From the NCBI GenBank assembly GCA_023055425.1, contig JALGPY010000012.1, positions 12,397,922 to 12,461,921 of the forward strand: 64,000 bases of DNA, given 5' to 3'. Source of the DNA: Linanthus parryae (taxonomy: Eukaryota > Streptophyta > Magnoliopsida > Ericales > Polemoniaceae). The position numbers were made by a program, and so were the translations under genes. Positions within the stretch are counted from its first letter, which is position 1, and each line of letters begins with the position of its first letter. The notes under the pieces were generated by a model. That model worked only from the letters and a program-made list of their open reading frames with translations, did not search any database and was not told the origin of the DNA. Of this stretch, positions 23,317 through 37,600 are shown one piece after another.

Positions 23317-24799
23317 TGACACGCTTTCTTACGTGTTACCGCAAGTGCACGGTTCAAGTGATATAGGGTAGTATTTCAATCCCGAGTTATCGATCCCACG
23401 AGGACAATCACGAGATTATTTATTTATAATATTAGTTAAGAGTGAAGTAACCGCGAGGAATGTTTGATGGTTTAAGAGTTTGCCACCCCCAAACAAGTGG
23501 CTGTATTAAAATAATGAAAGGACAATGTTTTTGGATTTATAATTAAACACAGTTTAATCAAATATGGAAAAAGACTAGGCAATCTATGGATCACCTAGGG
23601 CTGTTAGACAATTCCGGATACTGTATTGAAACACGCTAATCCTAATTCAGTTATGCCAGGTTACTAGTAACTGCAATCTTCTGTCGATCTCATGCAGTTC
23701 TATGTCTCGGTCTACTTCGGGTCCTCTCGGTCCACCTCCGTCTACCTAAATGGCCAATCCTATTCAAATTATTTTTCAGTCTCATTGATTATGGATTGTG
23801 TTCATATTCTCTATTACCCTAAGCCAAGTCTCCGTCGAGCACTCCACCTAAGTACTAGCAATTCCGGGTAGCTACTCCATTGTTGCTAAGATTGAAGCTC
23901 AGAACATGAACAATAACAAAACTAAATTAAACATTAAGTAAGATAACACAATCATGAAGCAAAATCATTCTCTAATGGCTATTCATCTCATAATTCGGGT
24001 GTGTCAATAACCCTACTTCAACAATACACCAAAAGAGTTGAAGATTCAACATAATCAATGATCCAAAACATGTATCAATCTCAATAATCCGGAAAAGCAA
24101 AGTCTAACATAACCCTAGGCTCTCCATAGAGCCTAGAAAAGAATCTAGCTGCTCATGGCAATGAAAAGATACACAAGTTTCTCCATAGAATGTTAAAGAG
24201 AAGAGAATAAGTGATCAAACGGTGAAATCGGCAAAGCTCCGACGAATCCGTGCAATCCCCAAGCTCCAAGATGCTCTCCAATGGTGTTCCATGCGTCTAT
24301 GATGTCTCTCTAGGTCTCCTCTCCTGTTTTTACCGGTCGCGGGCGAGTTTTTTAATGTACTTTGGCCGAACTTGCACTTCAGCCCCTCCGTGACCTATCG
24401 TTGAAAAGCTATTTGAGTCTACTTTAATTTGGAACTGGTCTCACTTCTAAATTCATTGTATATTTTCGTGAGCATTGAAAATAGTGAAAGTTGGTCATCC
24501 TAGCTCTTCCAACTTTGCTTCTCTTCGTTCCACTTGAGTTCTCATTGTTTCCGAAGTTCGTTCCATGCCTCCTATCAACCGATTAGCATCCGTTCCTGCC
24601 AAGACAACATGAACAAACATACCAAGCGATTATATTTGACAAATAACATCTAAATATGCATAGAAACGCCCGGACTAACATTATAGTGCATATGCAGCAT
24701 CAAGTGCTAAAAGGCAACATATTCTCTACAATTAAGCTCAAATATATCGTGATAATGTGGAAAATAACATTAATATGTAGTCCCTAAAAGGTGATATCA
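23317..24799 (-). mobile_element. Gypsy LTR between two LINE 3' copies
   Basis: Bounded by TGACACGC and GTGATATCA, 1483 bp. The start (CGCAAGTGCACGGTTCAAGTGATATAG cut here to its key part CAAGTGATATAGGG, then ATCGATCCCACGAGG) is related to the LTR at 415. No coding region. The LINE 3' end is present on both sides, first ending near 23095 and then starting again at 24800, so this is not a simple insertion. Confidence 0.75.
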
Positions 24800-25431
24800 C
24801 TGAACACTCTGACTTGGTACAAGGAGTGCCATCTTCGTGGCTTGTTCGAAGATCAATGCACAATTCCTACCCGGGGGTGAGAAAGGTTGGACGCCACCAC
24901 CACAAGTTTCTCGAAAATAAACATAGAAGCGACGAGGTGGACAAGTGGCCCAGCAGCGGGGCTCGATGCAGTGCTTCGTAACAGCGACTCCGACTTCGTC
25001 GGTAGAAGAATGTGACGAATTCAACAGACTCGCACCCCTCTAATCATAGAAATAGAAGCTATAGTCATGGGACTGGAATTCGCGAAGGAAATGAAGATTA
25101 CTAAGCTCCTCCTTGAATCTGACTCTTTAGTTGGAGTTGGCATGCTTAATACAAGAAGCTTTGAAAAAATTGCTGGCCTGAACTCCCTATCCGAACTAAA
25201 AGAGTTGCTCGGACGCGGAAGAGAACTTTTATCAACTTTTGAAGTGGCCTAAGTGAAACATACTAGTCGCGAAAGAAATTCCTCAACTCATGCTTTTGCT
25301 AGTAGAGGTGTACTTGAAGATGATTATAGATTTTACGCTGAAACGCCTAATTGGGCTATTGATGTAATTCTGACTGATTTACAGGGTGCGATTGGCCCTT
25401 AATAAAACCTTTTTCTTCCCATAAAAAAAAA
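24800..25431 (+). mobile_element. Second LINE 3' end with poly(A) tail
   Basis: The sequence from CTGAACACTCTGACTTGG repeats 22621-23090 with scattered differences (RNase H region again, GLEFAKEMKITKLLLESDSL at 25067-25126) and runs on to the LINE 3' end AATAAAACC and a short A-run at 25422-25431. The tail lies only about 190 bp before the NOL10 start codon. Confidence 0.8.
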
Positions 25432-25623
25432 GAAGCTATATCTAGTATTACATCCCAACCCCTTCTTAAGGTAACAATTTCAGATTACCCCAAGTATATA
25501 TATTGTGCAAAACCTCTTCTTCCTTAAACCCGTGACTGGAGAAACAACGAACCCGCCGACTCGCAGAACGCCGCCGCAAGTTTCTCCGACCTATTTTGCA
25601 GGTCTGAGGAGTCACCGGAAACG
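25432..25623 (+). promoter_or_regulatory. NOL10 promoter and 5' UTR
   Basis: The whole gap between the LINE tail and the start codon is 192 bp. A TATA-like TATATATA lies at 25495-25502, about 120 nt before the ATG, followed by a CT- and CCG-rich leader typical of plant 5' UTRs. The transcription start is not known. Confidence 0.45.
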
Positions 25624-28600
25624 ATGTCGTACCAGGGAGGGAGCTTGAAGTCGACCTCCATTAATGGGGTCAAGGTCTACTCCGTGGCTGGACAAAATCG
25701 TTCTACAGCTACTTGGCTTCCTCCTAAGAAGTTAAGAGCTCTTCGCAAAAACACTGGTAAAATTATAGCTTTTTTACATCCTATTGTTTCTCTCTTCGTG
25801 GGTTGTAATCCAAAGTTTCAAATTTATCTGATTTTAGAGCCTTCTTGTATAGTTTGTATTGGAATTTCAATACTAGAGAAGGGTTTACATGGGTTTTATT
25901 AACCCACAATTGATGATACTTGGAGTGGCAGGTGTGTGTTTACCTAATGTGTGATCTTGAACTGTTCTGTATCTTTTACCTTTCATGTACTAGCTCAAGT
26001 GTGATACCCAGTTCGATATGTACTTGGACTCACAAGTGAGAAGCCAATTTTTTGCAGTTTTCATCTTTTTATAAAGTCCATCTACATAATAAGCTGCTAT
26101 GGGGAATAAGCGATCCCCTAAAATGTGACATGTGGAATAGCTTATCCCAATATACGTAATAAGTTGTCAGGGGAATAAGCCATCCCCAAAATATGACATG
26201 GAATAGCTTATTCCCATCATATCCTAAGAACAAAATACTTCATTATAAGATAATCTAAGCCATTCAAACTTCGGAAATTATCATAATTTTTGTGATCGTG
26301 CCCTCGGGCACGGGATATGCACTAGTGTCTTATAAAAGAAAAGAAGACTAGGAGAACAAATAAAACAGGTCTGAATCAGCCTACCCAAACAGAAATATTG
26401 AGAAAATTATTAGCATTTTGTAATTCGTGGTTTCCTAAGAGCGTTAGTATGCTCTTTGTGGATATTATGAATCTCATGGTTGCCTGACAATGCTAGAATG
26501 CTCTTTCCGGTTTTTGTAGTTCGTGAACGATGTCATGACTAGTTTCTGACATATAAACAAGTACTTTAATTTCATATCAGAGCTTAAGAGCTGCTCTCCT
26601 TATCTTGACTTTATTGTTCTTCTTTCGCTGTAGATTATCTGCAGAGGGTGGAGCTGATCCAAGATTTGAGATTTGAAACAGCAACCGGTAGAATTAAAGC
26701 CACTCCTGATGGAGAATTTCTTATTGCTTCAGGTGATTTATAGTTGTAATTTAGTTTCTTACCCTCGCGAGAACATGATTCTAAATATTTATCCTGTCTG
26801 TATCCATAATGTTGTATCCATAATGTTATTTGACTCTTGGACTTCAGGTATTTATCCGCCACAAGTTAAAGTATACGAGTTGAGGGAATTATCATTGAAG
26901 TTAGAGCGCCATCTAGTCTCGGAGATAATTGATTTCGAGGTACCACCAGTTTTATTAGGAACATTGGACATGCTAGTGAATATCTTTTGCTTATTATAAC
27001 GGGATAACCTGTTTGTGGCAGCTTTATCTAATTATCTTGCATCGTCATTGCTATCACTTCATCCTTTTTGTTTGTCTTTTAATTATTTTTCTTTCATCAA
27101 AGTTACAATTTATGTTTGCTTTATGTTGTACTGTACAGCATTTCATGCTTTGATGTTAAGTTGATACTTGGTTGTTCCAAACTTCCAGTGTTCTTGTATT
27201 TGTAATTGGTGATCTGAATTCAATTGCAAAATGATGAGTTGAATGCAATTGGTGAAGTTCCTTTCATTTACATAGAATGATGGCCTAAGGGAGTATCTGG
27301 TTTGAGTTCAACAATTAGCAATGTTTTGGGAAATGTTCCTGGCTGAAAGCTCACCCTTTTCTTTTGATGATGCTATTGTGCTCCTAATGAAATAAAAGAC
27401 CTTAGGGGCATTATTGTCATATTCTGGTGAGCTTAATCTTGTTTTTGTCTTAGTTTATGCTAGTTTGGGTTGGAGTTATGATGGTACGATTCTCAAGGTT
27501 GAGCTGTTCACTTCAGTTGGAGGTTTTGGTCCCCTTGTCGGATTTTCTGAGTTACCTTTATGTTAGTGCCAAGGTGTTTAAGCTGCTCCGTAGGATGGTT
27601 CTCGAGGAGTGGGAATATTTGTTATTATGGCTCTTTGCTTCTCAATTAAAGTTAAGTTCCCCATGAATGCATCACATATAAAATATCCCTGTTTGATGGT
27701 TTGAGTAGCTTTTGACGAGTTATTGTTTGATGGAAACTTATTTCGGGACCTGGATCTCTTCCTTCTAAATACGATATTGTCAGTTAAGTAGTTGTAATGT
27801 TGTGCTTGAGGGGAAGTTTGGAGTAGTTATCTTGTGGGTGTGTAAGGTGTTTGCATCGCAAAGGTGTTCACGTTTGTAGTTCGATTTGTAGTTGGGATGG
27901 GTATTCAAAAGGACATTATCGCTGTAGCATTGAGGTGGAAAATGTATTAGAAGCCGTGGAAACATGATATATGGACTTGTATGTGCTGTTTCATTTAGAA
28001 ATTTAGTTGTTTAGGCCTGTGTTACCAGAAACGCGGTACATTTTTGACCTAGATCACAGAAAGAAGCGTCTTGAATGTTTCAGAGAGTGATATGACAGAA
28101 CTGACCTGTTTATCATCATTGTTTTACCATCAAACCCGATTCCGTCTTCTCCAGTGGCCATCGTATCTCTGGTCTGGAGGCTTCGTCGTTCTCTCTGTTC
28201 CGGAGGCTAGGCTAGAAAATATGTGCTTAAATAGGAGAAGTAGGTATGGGTGTTATTATATTATTTATTACTTTATTTTATATATTAAAAATAGGTCCCG
28301 TATTTCACAACATTGGCTAGCTAATTCGTATATCTCCCTGACAACGTTCCGGAGAAACCTACCCCTAGCATACCTCCGTGGTATGCGGAACGGGATCGGG
28401 AACGTGGTACACAGTCGGGTAGGAATATGGTTCGCCGGGGGTAGGCTTCTTGAGGTCGGTTAGTTGGATCGAGATTCACTTGTCTGGTTGGAAGAATGTT
28501 TTTTTAGGAATGTGGCGTAAAAATATACTCATATTCGCATTTCCTAGTAATACCGATTTGTTATCAGGTAAAATTTTGTATAGGGACTTATATCATACAA

Positions 28601-31600
28601 AATTAAAGTTTGAGGCAAAGATGTGAATGATTCGATAAAATTGTGGGTAAGGGAGTAATAGTATTTAAGTATTTAGCTCTCTGTGTGAAAAAAAGGGATT
28701 GCCATAATCAACGATCTGGATCGCGACCCTGATTGGGATCGCTCGATCTGGATCCTAGATCGCACCCTGTTGAGCGATTTCTGGTAATTCTGCCCTGTAC
28801 TGAGATCGCGTCCGCGGTTCCTGTTTCATGTACTGTAGCGTTCCGCGTATCTAGTTATATGTGTTTAGGCATAGATGTTTGCGTGGTGCAAATTTGGAAG
28901 GCCTTCATCTTCTACCAAATCTTAGAATGTGAACGTGGAGTTTCCTTTGCATTATATTTTGGAGGGTTAAGAGATTCTCAGACATGTTGGAATGTGAACT
29001 ACTGAACTTACGCCCAAGGACACTCAAAGTGAAAGTGATACATCTGGAAAGATAATTCAGTGATATGTGCATCGACACTCTTGTTCTTGGAGCAGATTCT
29101 TATCCAGCTCAAGAAGTTGTGTTAGGAGTACGAGTTCTTGGTAATATTGATAGTGAATAGTTCAGAATATTTTTGGCTCATTGTCCTTTAGAAAACTGCT
29201 TATTATCGGAAGTGGGGTTTTCTTATGTGCTTCATGTTGTTGGAGGTCAAAAGGGACCATGCTCTTTGGTAAATCAATGGTCATATATATATTTATAGGA
29301 ACGTGGTGCGCAGACTCGGAGGGAATTTGGACAATTTAGTCTTGAAATGAAATATTCTTCTCTTGTACACAAAATATAATGACCCCGTTAAATCATCTTT
29401 GTCAAGATTACACTGTTACTAGAGAGCTCCATAACATTGTTATGTGCTGCCATAGTTTCCCTTAGTTCTTGGCTATACAGCTCGCGTGAAGTTTGCCATT
29501 TTGAGAAATTTTCACCTTGATTTTGAAACGTATGACCTGTCAACTGCTATACTTTAACTCTATGATAATCCTTTTGTGCTTCGACGATTGCGGTAAACTA
29601 TATTCTTGTTTTGTGTAGGTATTGGCTGATGACTACTCGAAGCTTGCATTTCTGTGTGCTGATCGTTCTGTCTGTCTACATGCGAAATATGGGAGCCACT
29701 ACATTTTACGAATACCAAGGTCCTTCCTTCCTCTTTATTGTGGGAATTGCTGGCTTGCCAATCTTTTCAACTGTCATATTCACCCTTATAATTGTGCCAA
29801 TGTCATACTTACAGACTTTCAATTGTCTATGTTGCATGGTGAACTGGAAACATGTAACATGGTGAGGGACACGATTACTGTATGCATTTGGGTCTCAGAA
29901 TTTTGGTGTAACCTACTTGTCTGGGGGAGGGGGGGATTTGGAAAGAGAATGGGGGAAGTCAACATAGACTAAAAAAACCTTAAGGAATATTAAGAGAAGA
30001 AATTTGGAAATTCCTTTTGCAAAAAACACCAGTGACATAAGTTATATTTTCAACTAACGACGCATATAAGGTCCCTCTATGCCTCTACATGGCTTTCTGA
30101 AAAAAAAACAGAGATCATTTCACGGGGTTAATTAATTCAAAACAATCATGAGATAAAATACTTCACAAACCAAAGCTATGATGTCATGAGTGAACTCCAT
30201 TAATTTTATTGTTATCATGCTCTATGCGCAGTGTGTATTGTGCCGCTAAGCGATTTTTTCATCTTTCAGCGCCGTTTTTATTACATGCTAGATTTATATA
30301 GCTACATATATTGCATCTAGTGAGATCTTTTTTTCCTAGAGACTTTCACGAGAATCTTTATAGTATCCATTGGTTAGTTCGTCATTGTTGCTAGAGTTTT
30401 GTCTCCATCACGAGTAATTAGAACTTGGTTGCTTTGTGGTTGCCTTTGTTAATTTCTTTTAGAAATTCTGGAAACGGGTGTTATACAGGATCCTTAGCTT
30501 TCTTTAGGGGTACCATTGCGACATGATTTCTCTTCTTATGATTTTTATATTCGTACCCTTTAAAGAAGGCAGGTTCTTTTGTTCATGATCCTTGAAATTA
30601 ATGATCTGCTATCCTTTTCTTGTGTATGTCGACGCAAACATTGTGAATTAACTTGTGTATGTTTCTTTTTCTTTTGGTCACAGAATGGGAAGAGATATTA
30701 CATATGACCCCTGGTCGTGCGACTTGCTTTGCGCTGCCTCTTCCCCAGATTTGTACAGAATAAATTTGGAACAGGTTTTATGACCGACTTCTTTTTATTT
30801 TTATTTATTTTTCATGTTATGACTTATGATGTTCTAGTTTTGTGGTGCATCAGTCCTTAATGTGTTCTATGGGAAGAGCAATATAATAATAATGCTAGTG
30901 GTGGGGAGTATGACCGTACTCAGAGAATTGGTCAATTAATATTTGTTTATGTAAATACGACGAGGAAAATGTTTGTCTTTAAAGTTACTCAGAACAATGA
31001 TTGAGCTGAAACTATCATGAATATGAACACCAAAACAGAAAAGTTATCCCCTCTTTTTGTCAAATGTGGAAAAGCACCAATGCTTATGTTGCTGAATAAG
31101 CATTGATCTTAATGGAGTATGAGAAGGTTATAACAGTCACCAAATACGAATGACCCCTTGAGTGCATTTACTGAGAATACTACTTTGGTTGATAATAAAT
31201 GGCTTCTAGCAAAGCATGGCCTCAGCCTTTAAGGAGTATCCCGAATCTAAATTTACTAAACAGGTGAAGGGAATGCTAATGACTACAACCGTGAATATCC
31301 ATCAATTAATTCTTTTCCACCACGTGGAATAGTTTATTTTAAGTCCCCTGCTTTTCACTATTGCCAAGAAGAGTTACTGATCATGTGATTGAGTGTCGAG
31401 TGAGAAACCATCATTCAGCTCTCTAAACCACTGAAATTCCTCTCTATGCACTGTTCGATGGTCAGCACAAAGGTCTCATGTCTTATCTCAAGTATGTGCG
31501 AGAATTATAGTGATCTATTATGACATTTGCAGACATGAGGCGTGACCGTGGTGTGAGGAATCAGGGTCAGATGATGTTCAATGGAAGTCGGGGCCATGTT

Positions 31601-34600
31601 TTTCTCAATTATATTTATAGTCAATCACAACTCACGGCTAAGCACTAATATTTAGAAATGAGAAGGCACGTTCAATTATATACAGGAACGGACACGGGAT
31701 ACGTCATTTTCTATCAAAAGTGAGGATAGGTATACGTCACTGACGAGTTGTCTGGGACACCTGAAGTTGTCGCGTGTGAGCTTAAAATCTCGCTTGAACT
31801 TTTCGTTCAAAAGAGCAACCGTTTCATCTATTGAGCCATCAGTTAATCGTATATATTATATCTACTTCAGCTTATTTTATTTTAACCCATCCAAAGTTAA
31901 GATATTTCATAAAACCTGTGTGAAAGTCTAATAAACTCAAAGGGGCGACTGGCGTCTCTCATTAAGTGTCGGACCCGTATTTTGGAGTGTCGTCCGAGTG
32001 TCCCTAGTGTCGAACACGGATAAGGCCCTGTTTTGGAGTGTCCTTGCTTCCTAGTTATTTCTTTCTATATATATGCCCTGCACATTACTTTCAGATTCAA
32101 CGATGAGTATCTGGTGATGGCTTCTGAGTACTTACTACCTGTACATCAACTATAATTTTTCTTATGAGTCACACCTAGTAGCTGGAGTTGAATAAAGTAT
32201 TCCTTTCGCCCACCTTTGAATGGTAAATTATACTCAGGCAGCTGTGCATAAGTTGTTTGAGGAAAGGTGACAAATTAATGAGTAGAAGAAAGTAACTTCT
32301 ATACTAGACCTGTGTACTTCCAGTCAGGAAAGGCGCTTGAGAAGATCTACAAGCCTTGCAACATTCTTAATGGCTTTCATTGATTTTGCTTCCCAGTGGT
32401 TCCCCCAACCTGACCAGTCCAGAAAACATTACGAGATCAAAGGAGTTGTTTCCCATGGAAAGATCCTCAGTCAACTTACCCAGATTTGTATTTTCGTCCA
32501 ATTCTATTGAGCTTATTGAGTATTTGATAAGATCATATGGGCCCTTTCCCAATTGCGGTTGCCGGCGATCCGGAACGGAGATTTCGGTGATCCGAATGTG
32601 TACAGTAACATAGATTAAGCAGTGCTGGGCTCTTTTGCGAAGAAGGGCTCTTGAAATCGACGATCGTTACATCTGGGTCACCATTGCAGGCAAGTCGGCA
32701 GAGGTAGTGGAGAGGAAGAGGAGAAGAAAAAAATCGTGAAGAGAGTTCAGATTGTCGGAGAATACGAGGAGAAAACCGAACATAGAAAGGATAATTGTGG
32801 AGAGAGGAGAGGGAGATGTGAAGAAGAAAAGTCAAACACTGTTATTTCTATCCTTTAAAAAACGTGTTATCTCTTCCTATAATTTAGCTTGATGGTTACT
32901 TAAAATCCCTTGCTTATTGGCGGACCTATTAACGAACGTGAAACATGGGAGAAATTTTCAGTTTCTTTTCTCGATATATTTTTTTTCACGGGATATTCTC
33001 AATATTTTTAAGAAAATACAAACTGACCAAGTAAAAGAAGTTTAAAGTATCAAGATAACATACTTAATATATTTTTATAAAGAAATCTGCAAAATCAATT
33101 AATTAAAATTTCTTTAAAATGAGACCAAATCTTAATGTACAAGTATATTTCTAAAAGCGAATAAGTCAGCTTGTGAGGTCAAAATCTCTAATAAAAAAAT
33201 ATGATACTTCGTATTACCATAATTGCAACTAATAAAATAAGAACGATCCAAAATCGCGTTCCGCGATCTAGGTAAACGAATTTTATTCCGCTCAATCGGT
33301 CCGAAGAAGCCTACCCGTAGGAAACCGAATTCCTGAGGGTAGTGCGAACTGTGATCCCGTGCTGGAGCAAACCGTGATTGAGGTAACCTTGTGTAAGAGC
33401 ATCTCCCACTGCAAAACGTTCCCTGGACTAAATTTGTTCCTGGCCTAAATTTTTCTCCAGCACTTTTCGAGATGTTGGGCCTAAATCTTGACCACCGTGA
33501 TTATTTTATTGCTTTATAGTTTTCATCATTACACAATAAAGTATGATTTCTCTTGTTTTAGGCCATGAACAATTAATGAGATGAATAAAGTTTATTTTTT
33601 GAAGTTTTAGGCCATGAACAGTGATTCCTCAGTTTTGGCCAGAAGACAGGCCAAGACTTAATTTGCTTTTCCACTTAGGTCAGCTGTTGGAGCTGGTATT
33701 TCATGAAATCAGGTCTAAATTTAGGCCAAGGGATGTTTTACTCCATCTATGAGAGATGCTTTAATGTCCCATTTGTTAAATAAAGGCACGGCCCTTTAAT
33801 TCAAGAGATCATTTCAGGATGAAATAAACTGGTTCATACATTCATCACACCTGTTGAGTGAACATGTTTATTAGCAAATGCTTCCTCCATTTCTTCTGGA
33901 ATGTCTTGGTTTGACTTTTCAGCCCGTAATCGGGTCACTTTGACTCGGTAATTTAGATAGCAAAACGATATAAAACTTTAAAATTTTTCCATGGTGTTAT
34001 AGAGTAAAGTTAACTCTACAAGACCATGCAGAGATTACCAAATTTTTGTATCGTTTTGCTAATCAAATCACCGAGTCAAAGTGACCCACTGAATAGTGAC
34101 AAAAAGTGAAGCAGGTTGTTCCTAAAGAAACAAAGGTAGTATAGTTGAAGTAGGTTTAGTTTCCGTTTCCTGGAGAATGTAGTCTTCTCATTCAGAATGG
34201 TGAATAAGTGTAACTGTTTTGAGTGACATATAGTCTATCTCTGCAAGGGTGATGCTCTGTATATGGGATCACTAATATTTTTTTGGTACCAAATATCACG
34301 GTATTGTTTAAGTTATACTCCCCTGAAGGTTCCCTTGATCTACTTGAACAATCAGACACCACCAATATTTATTCCATCTGTCCAGGTCTCCCTACCCCAG
34401 ATTCCTGATCAAACACCAAATCATTTATTCTTGCCAAAGTCAAAACAGATCACTGAATACGGATCAAGGATTTTGGAGAGGCAAAGGAATGGACGTCATC
34501 TAGACGAATTTTGACTATGCATATCTTGTCACTTGGTAGGGCTGTTACTTTCTGTAGAAGTCACGCTGCATTAGCATATCAGGTCAATGCTTGTAATGTG

Positions 34601-37600
34601 AACATTTATATTATGACGTATATCATAACTTATGTTGAATAGATTTCCTTTTGATGACCGAGACATTCGTTACCGGTACTCGTCGTTTTCGGTGGACATC
34701 CTGGTCGACACAACACCCGTCGCTGCTGGGTGCTAAATCCCGTCCAGATCTGGAACTTCGATCTCAGACATTATCATTGGCATACCCAGCGTGCTCCTTC
34801 GGCTATTGTCTCTTCCAATCTCACCAGCAAACCGGCAATCTTCTGCTGTATCATGTTCGTCATGTCAATTTCCCTATTATCTTCTCCTTTTCTCTCTATT
34901 TCTGATAGAACAGTCGTCTTCGAGTTCAGTCTGTGGAGGATAGTCCACCCTAGTTTATCTTGCCGGCTGTGTTTACAGTTTGGGTTTGGCTGTACTACTG
35001 TTCTGTGGACTAGTGGGCTTTAGCATTAAATGTATGAAGTTAATAATACTCATAAACCAAGCCCATTCTTTGCATGCCTGTTTTACAGATTACAGATGAA
35101 TTCCAGATAAAAAAATTATTGGTGTTTAGATTCCTGAATATAACTTCTATCTCAAAGTGATCTTTGTATTAATAAAAAATGAGACCCTCACCTATACAGT
35201 TTTACCAGTATAAAACACATACATGTTCAATAAAATGGAAGTCATATGAAAGAAACATACATGCCATAGCCGCACCCGTGTAATGAGACCCTCACCTATA
35301 CAGTTTTACCAGTATAAAACACATACATGTTCAATAAAATGGAAGGCATATGAAAGAAACATACATGCCGTAGCCACACCCGTGTCCTCTTTTTGGATAC
35401 TTTTTAGCCGAGTACCTGAATTGTAAATATTGGTGAGTAAAAGATCCGAGACCTGGATAGCAGATACAGACCTGACATGACACCCGCACCCGAGTATGGT
35501 GAACTTAGCCCGAGGCTGTGTTATTATTTATCCTTTGATGTAAGGTTTAATGTTTTATAAGTGTAGACTCTACATGCATTGGTTTTGCCCACTGTTTCAA
35601 TGATTACAATCTGTCTGGATATAAGAACAGATATATACTTTTTTCTGTTAAATCCTTGTGCTAGGCCAATAGGCAATGGGAGGTTGGATTTAAGACCATC
35701 TCCAGCATTCGAATTTTGCATGATTCTAATTGTTTGCATATTTGATGTCTTTCATGACAGGGATGTTTCCTCAAATCAATGACCACACAGTCCCCAGCTT
35801 TAAATGTGGTTACACGAAGGTTGGTTTAGTTCTTGCCTTTTCAGACGATTATTTGTTTTTCCACTTGCAATTATAAGGAGCTAATCCGCTTGTTGCATTC
35901 TAATTCTTCTATCTGACACTTCAACTTCCCTATTTTATAATTCAGCAAGCTTCATGGTTTAGTTGCATGTGGTGGAGATGATGGCGCTGTCGAATGCTTT
36001 GACATGAGAGTGAGATCTTCTGTTGGCAGGATTAATCCTGTTGCTCAAGCGGGTGACGTTGGTCAGGCAAGCAAATTTGCTTATTGGTTATTTATTTTTT
36101 CAGACAAGCTGTTCATTTAAATCAATATGGTCAAAACTGCGATTTTTTGCGCTATTGTCGTCAAATAAGGTGCCTGAGTTTCAAATTAGAGGTTGTCGAA
36201 TTGTTTTGCATGTTTAAATGCTACTGCAACTGACCGGCTGACCATTCCTGGGTATGCTTACAGTCTAAGCTATTTAGGCAGTCTTATTATTCAATTCTGT
36301 GTGGTTGATCTATGATAAAGTGCCTCTAGCTGTTCCTGGCTTTATCCTTCTTTCAAGTTTCGAAATACCTGATGCAGCTCATAATTCTGTTCCCCGTTCA
36401 TGAGCATTCATTCTACTTAATGAGTGACAAAGGTGCAGGTTTTTCAATTGTGACATGTTTGTGTTTATTACAATTGTTGTACATGCTCAACAGGAAGTCA
36501 CTGCTCTAGAGTTTGATGGAGATGGGGGCTACCATATGGCTGTTGGAAGTAGTTCTGGGAAGGTATAGTCTGTTTAAGTATCAGATCCAACTTCTCATGT
36601 AATAGTGACATCACCTATGTCTAAGCATAATTAGAACCATATTGGATTCTCATCACCTTTCCGTGGTTGATATTATCCGCCAATCCCTTATTACCTCTGT
36701 ATATGCAGGTACTCATTTATGACTTGCGTTCTTCACATCCTATGCGTGAGAAAGATCACATGTGAGTTACTTTATTAGTTGATAGTTGAAATAAAATGTC
36801 ATATCTACCCTGATTTTGAGAGTAACTTTTGCATCTTCTTATTGTTTTGTAGGTATGGGAGCCCAATTTTAAATATAAAATGGCATCGGACTCCCAATTC
36901 AGAGACAGCGAAGTTAATTACGACAGACAAGCATATTGTTAGGATTTGGGACCCTGAGACGGTATGTTCTCAGATTTTGTTTAAATTCGTTAATATTAAT
37001 ACAGTGGTTCTACTTTAGTCTGCAATTTACTTTTTGTCTGTTTATATTGTTTCAAATATAGTCTTTTAATGCAACATATTTCTCTTCGGGCTATCAAGTC
37101 GGTTTCATGATTACAGTTTTGGGAAAATCATTCTCACTGTGGATTGGTCGCATCAATTATCTTGGGTGTCTCTAAAGAACATACTAGAGTCACCTTAGTA
37201 CTTGTTTTTTGTTGCGCTAGTATTACATACATCTGGCTCTCATGATGAAGTTATATATGTAGATTTCTCATGTGTCATTCCAAAAATATACATGTTGAAC
37301 AGGCGCCTCCCTAGGAACAAGAAAAAGAAAATCAAAACTATTGTTTTGACGAACATGTCCTGTTCTCTATTCAGGACAATAAAGCCTAGTTCAGTTATAA
37401 ACATTTAGCAAATACCATGCGAGTGCTTCTTCCTTGTAGCAAGAATGAGTGATCTGAAATGGAGTCGAGCTTTTTGTCACAAATAGATAATATGTAATTA
37501 CCTCATAAGTTTGATTCTGGTCTGTCATGAATGTACAGTTTATCGTGCTTGCATGATCATGCAAAAGAGCAGATAGATGCAGTAAAGTGCAATTGTAGCT

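Larger units (their letters stand above)
30775..35760 (+). other. NOL10 intron 5 (5.0 kb)
   Basis: Large GT-AG intron with a Tourist-like MITE (33397-33761), a foldback MITE (33881-34138) and a 104-bp tandem duplication (35178-35385). A more GC-rich block at 32530-32835 has a minus-strand open frame that looks like a signal-sequence-rich fragment but cannot be assigned. Nothing else recognised. Confidence 0.6.

Noticed and set aside
32367..32835. Independent gene in NOL10 intron 5
   Set aside because: A 100-residue minus-strand frame with no recognisable domain; GC content is higher than the surroundings, but no splice sites or homologue could be named.
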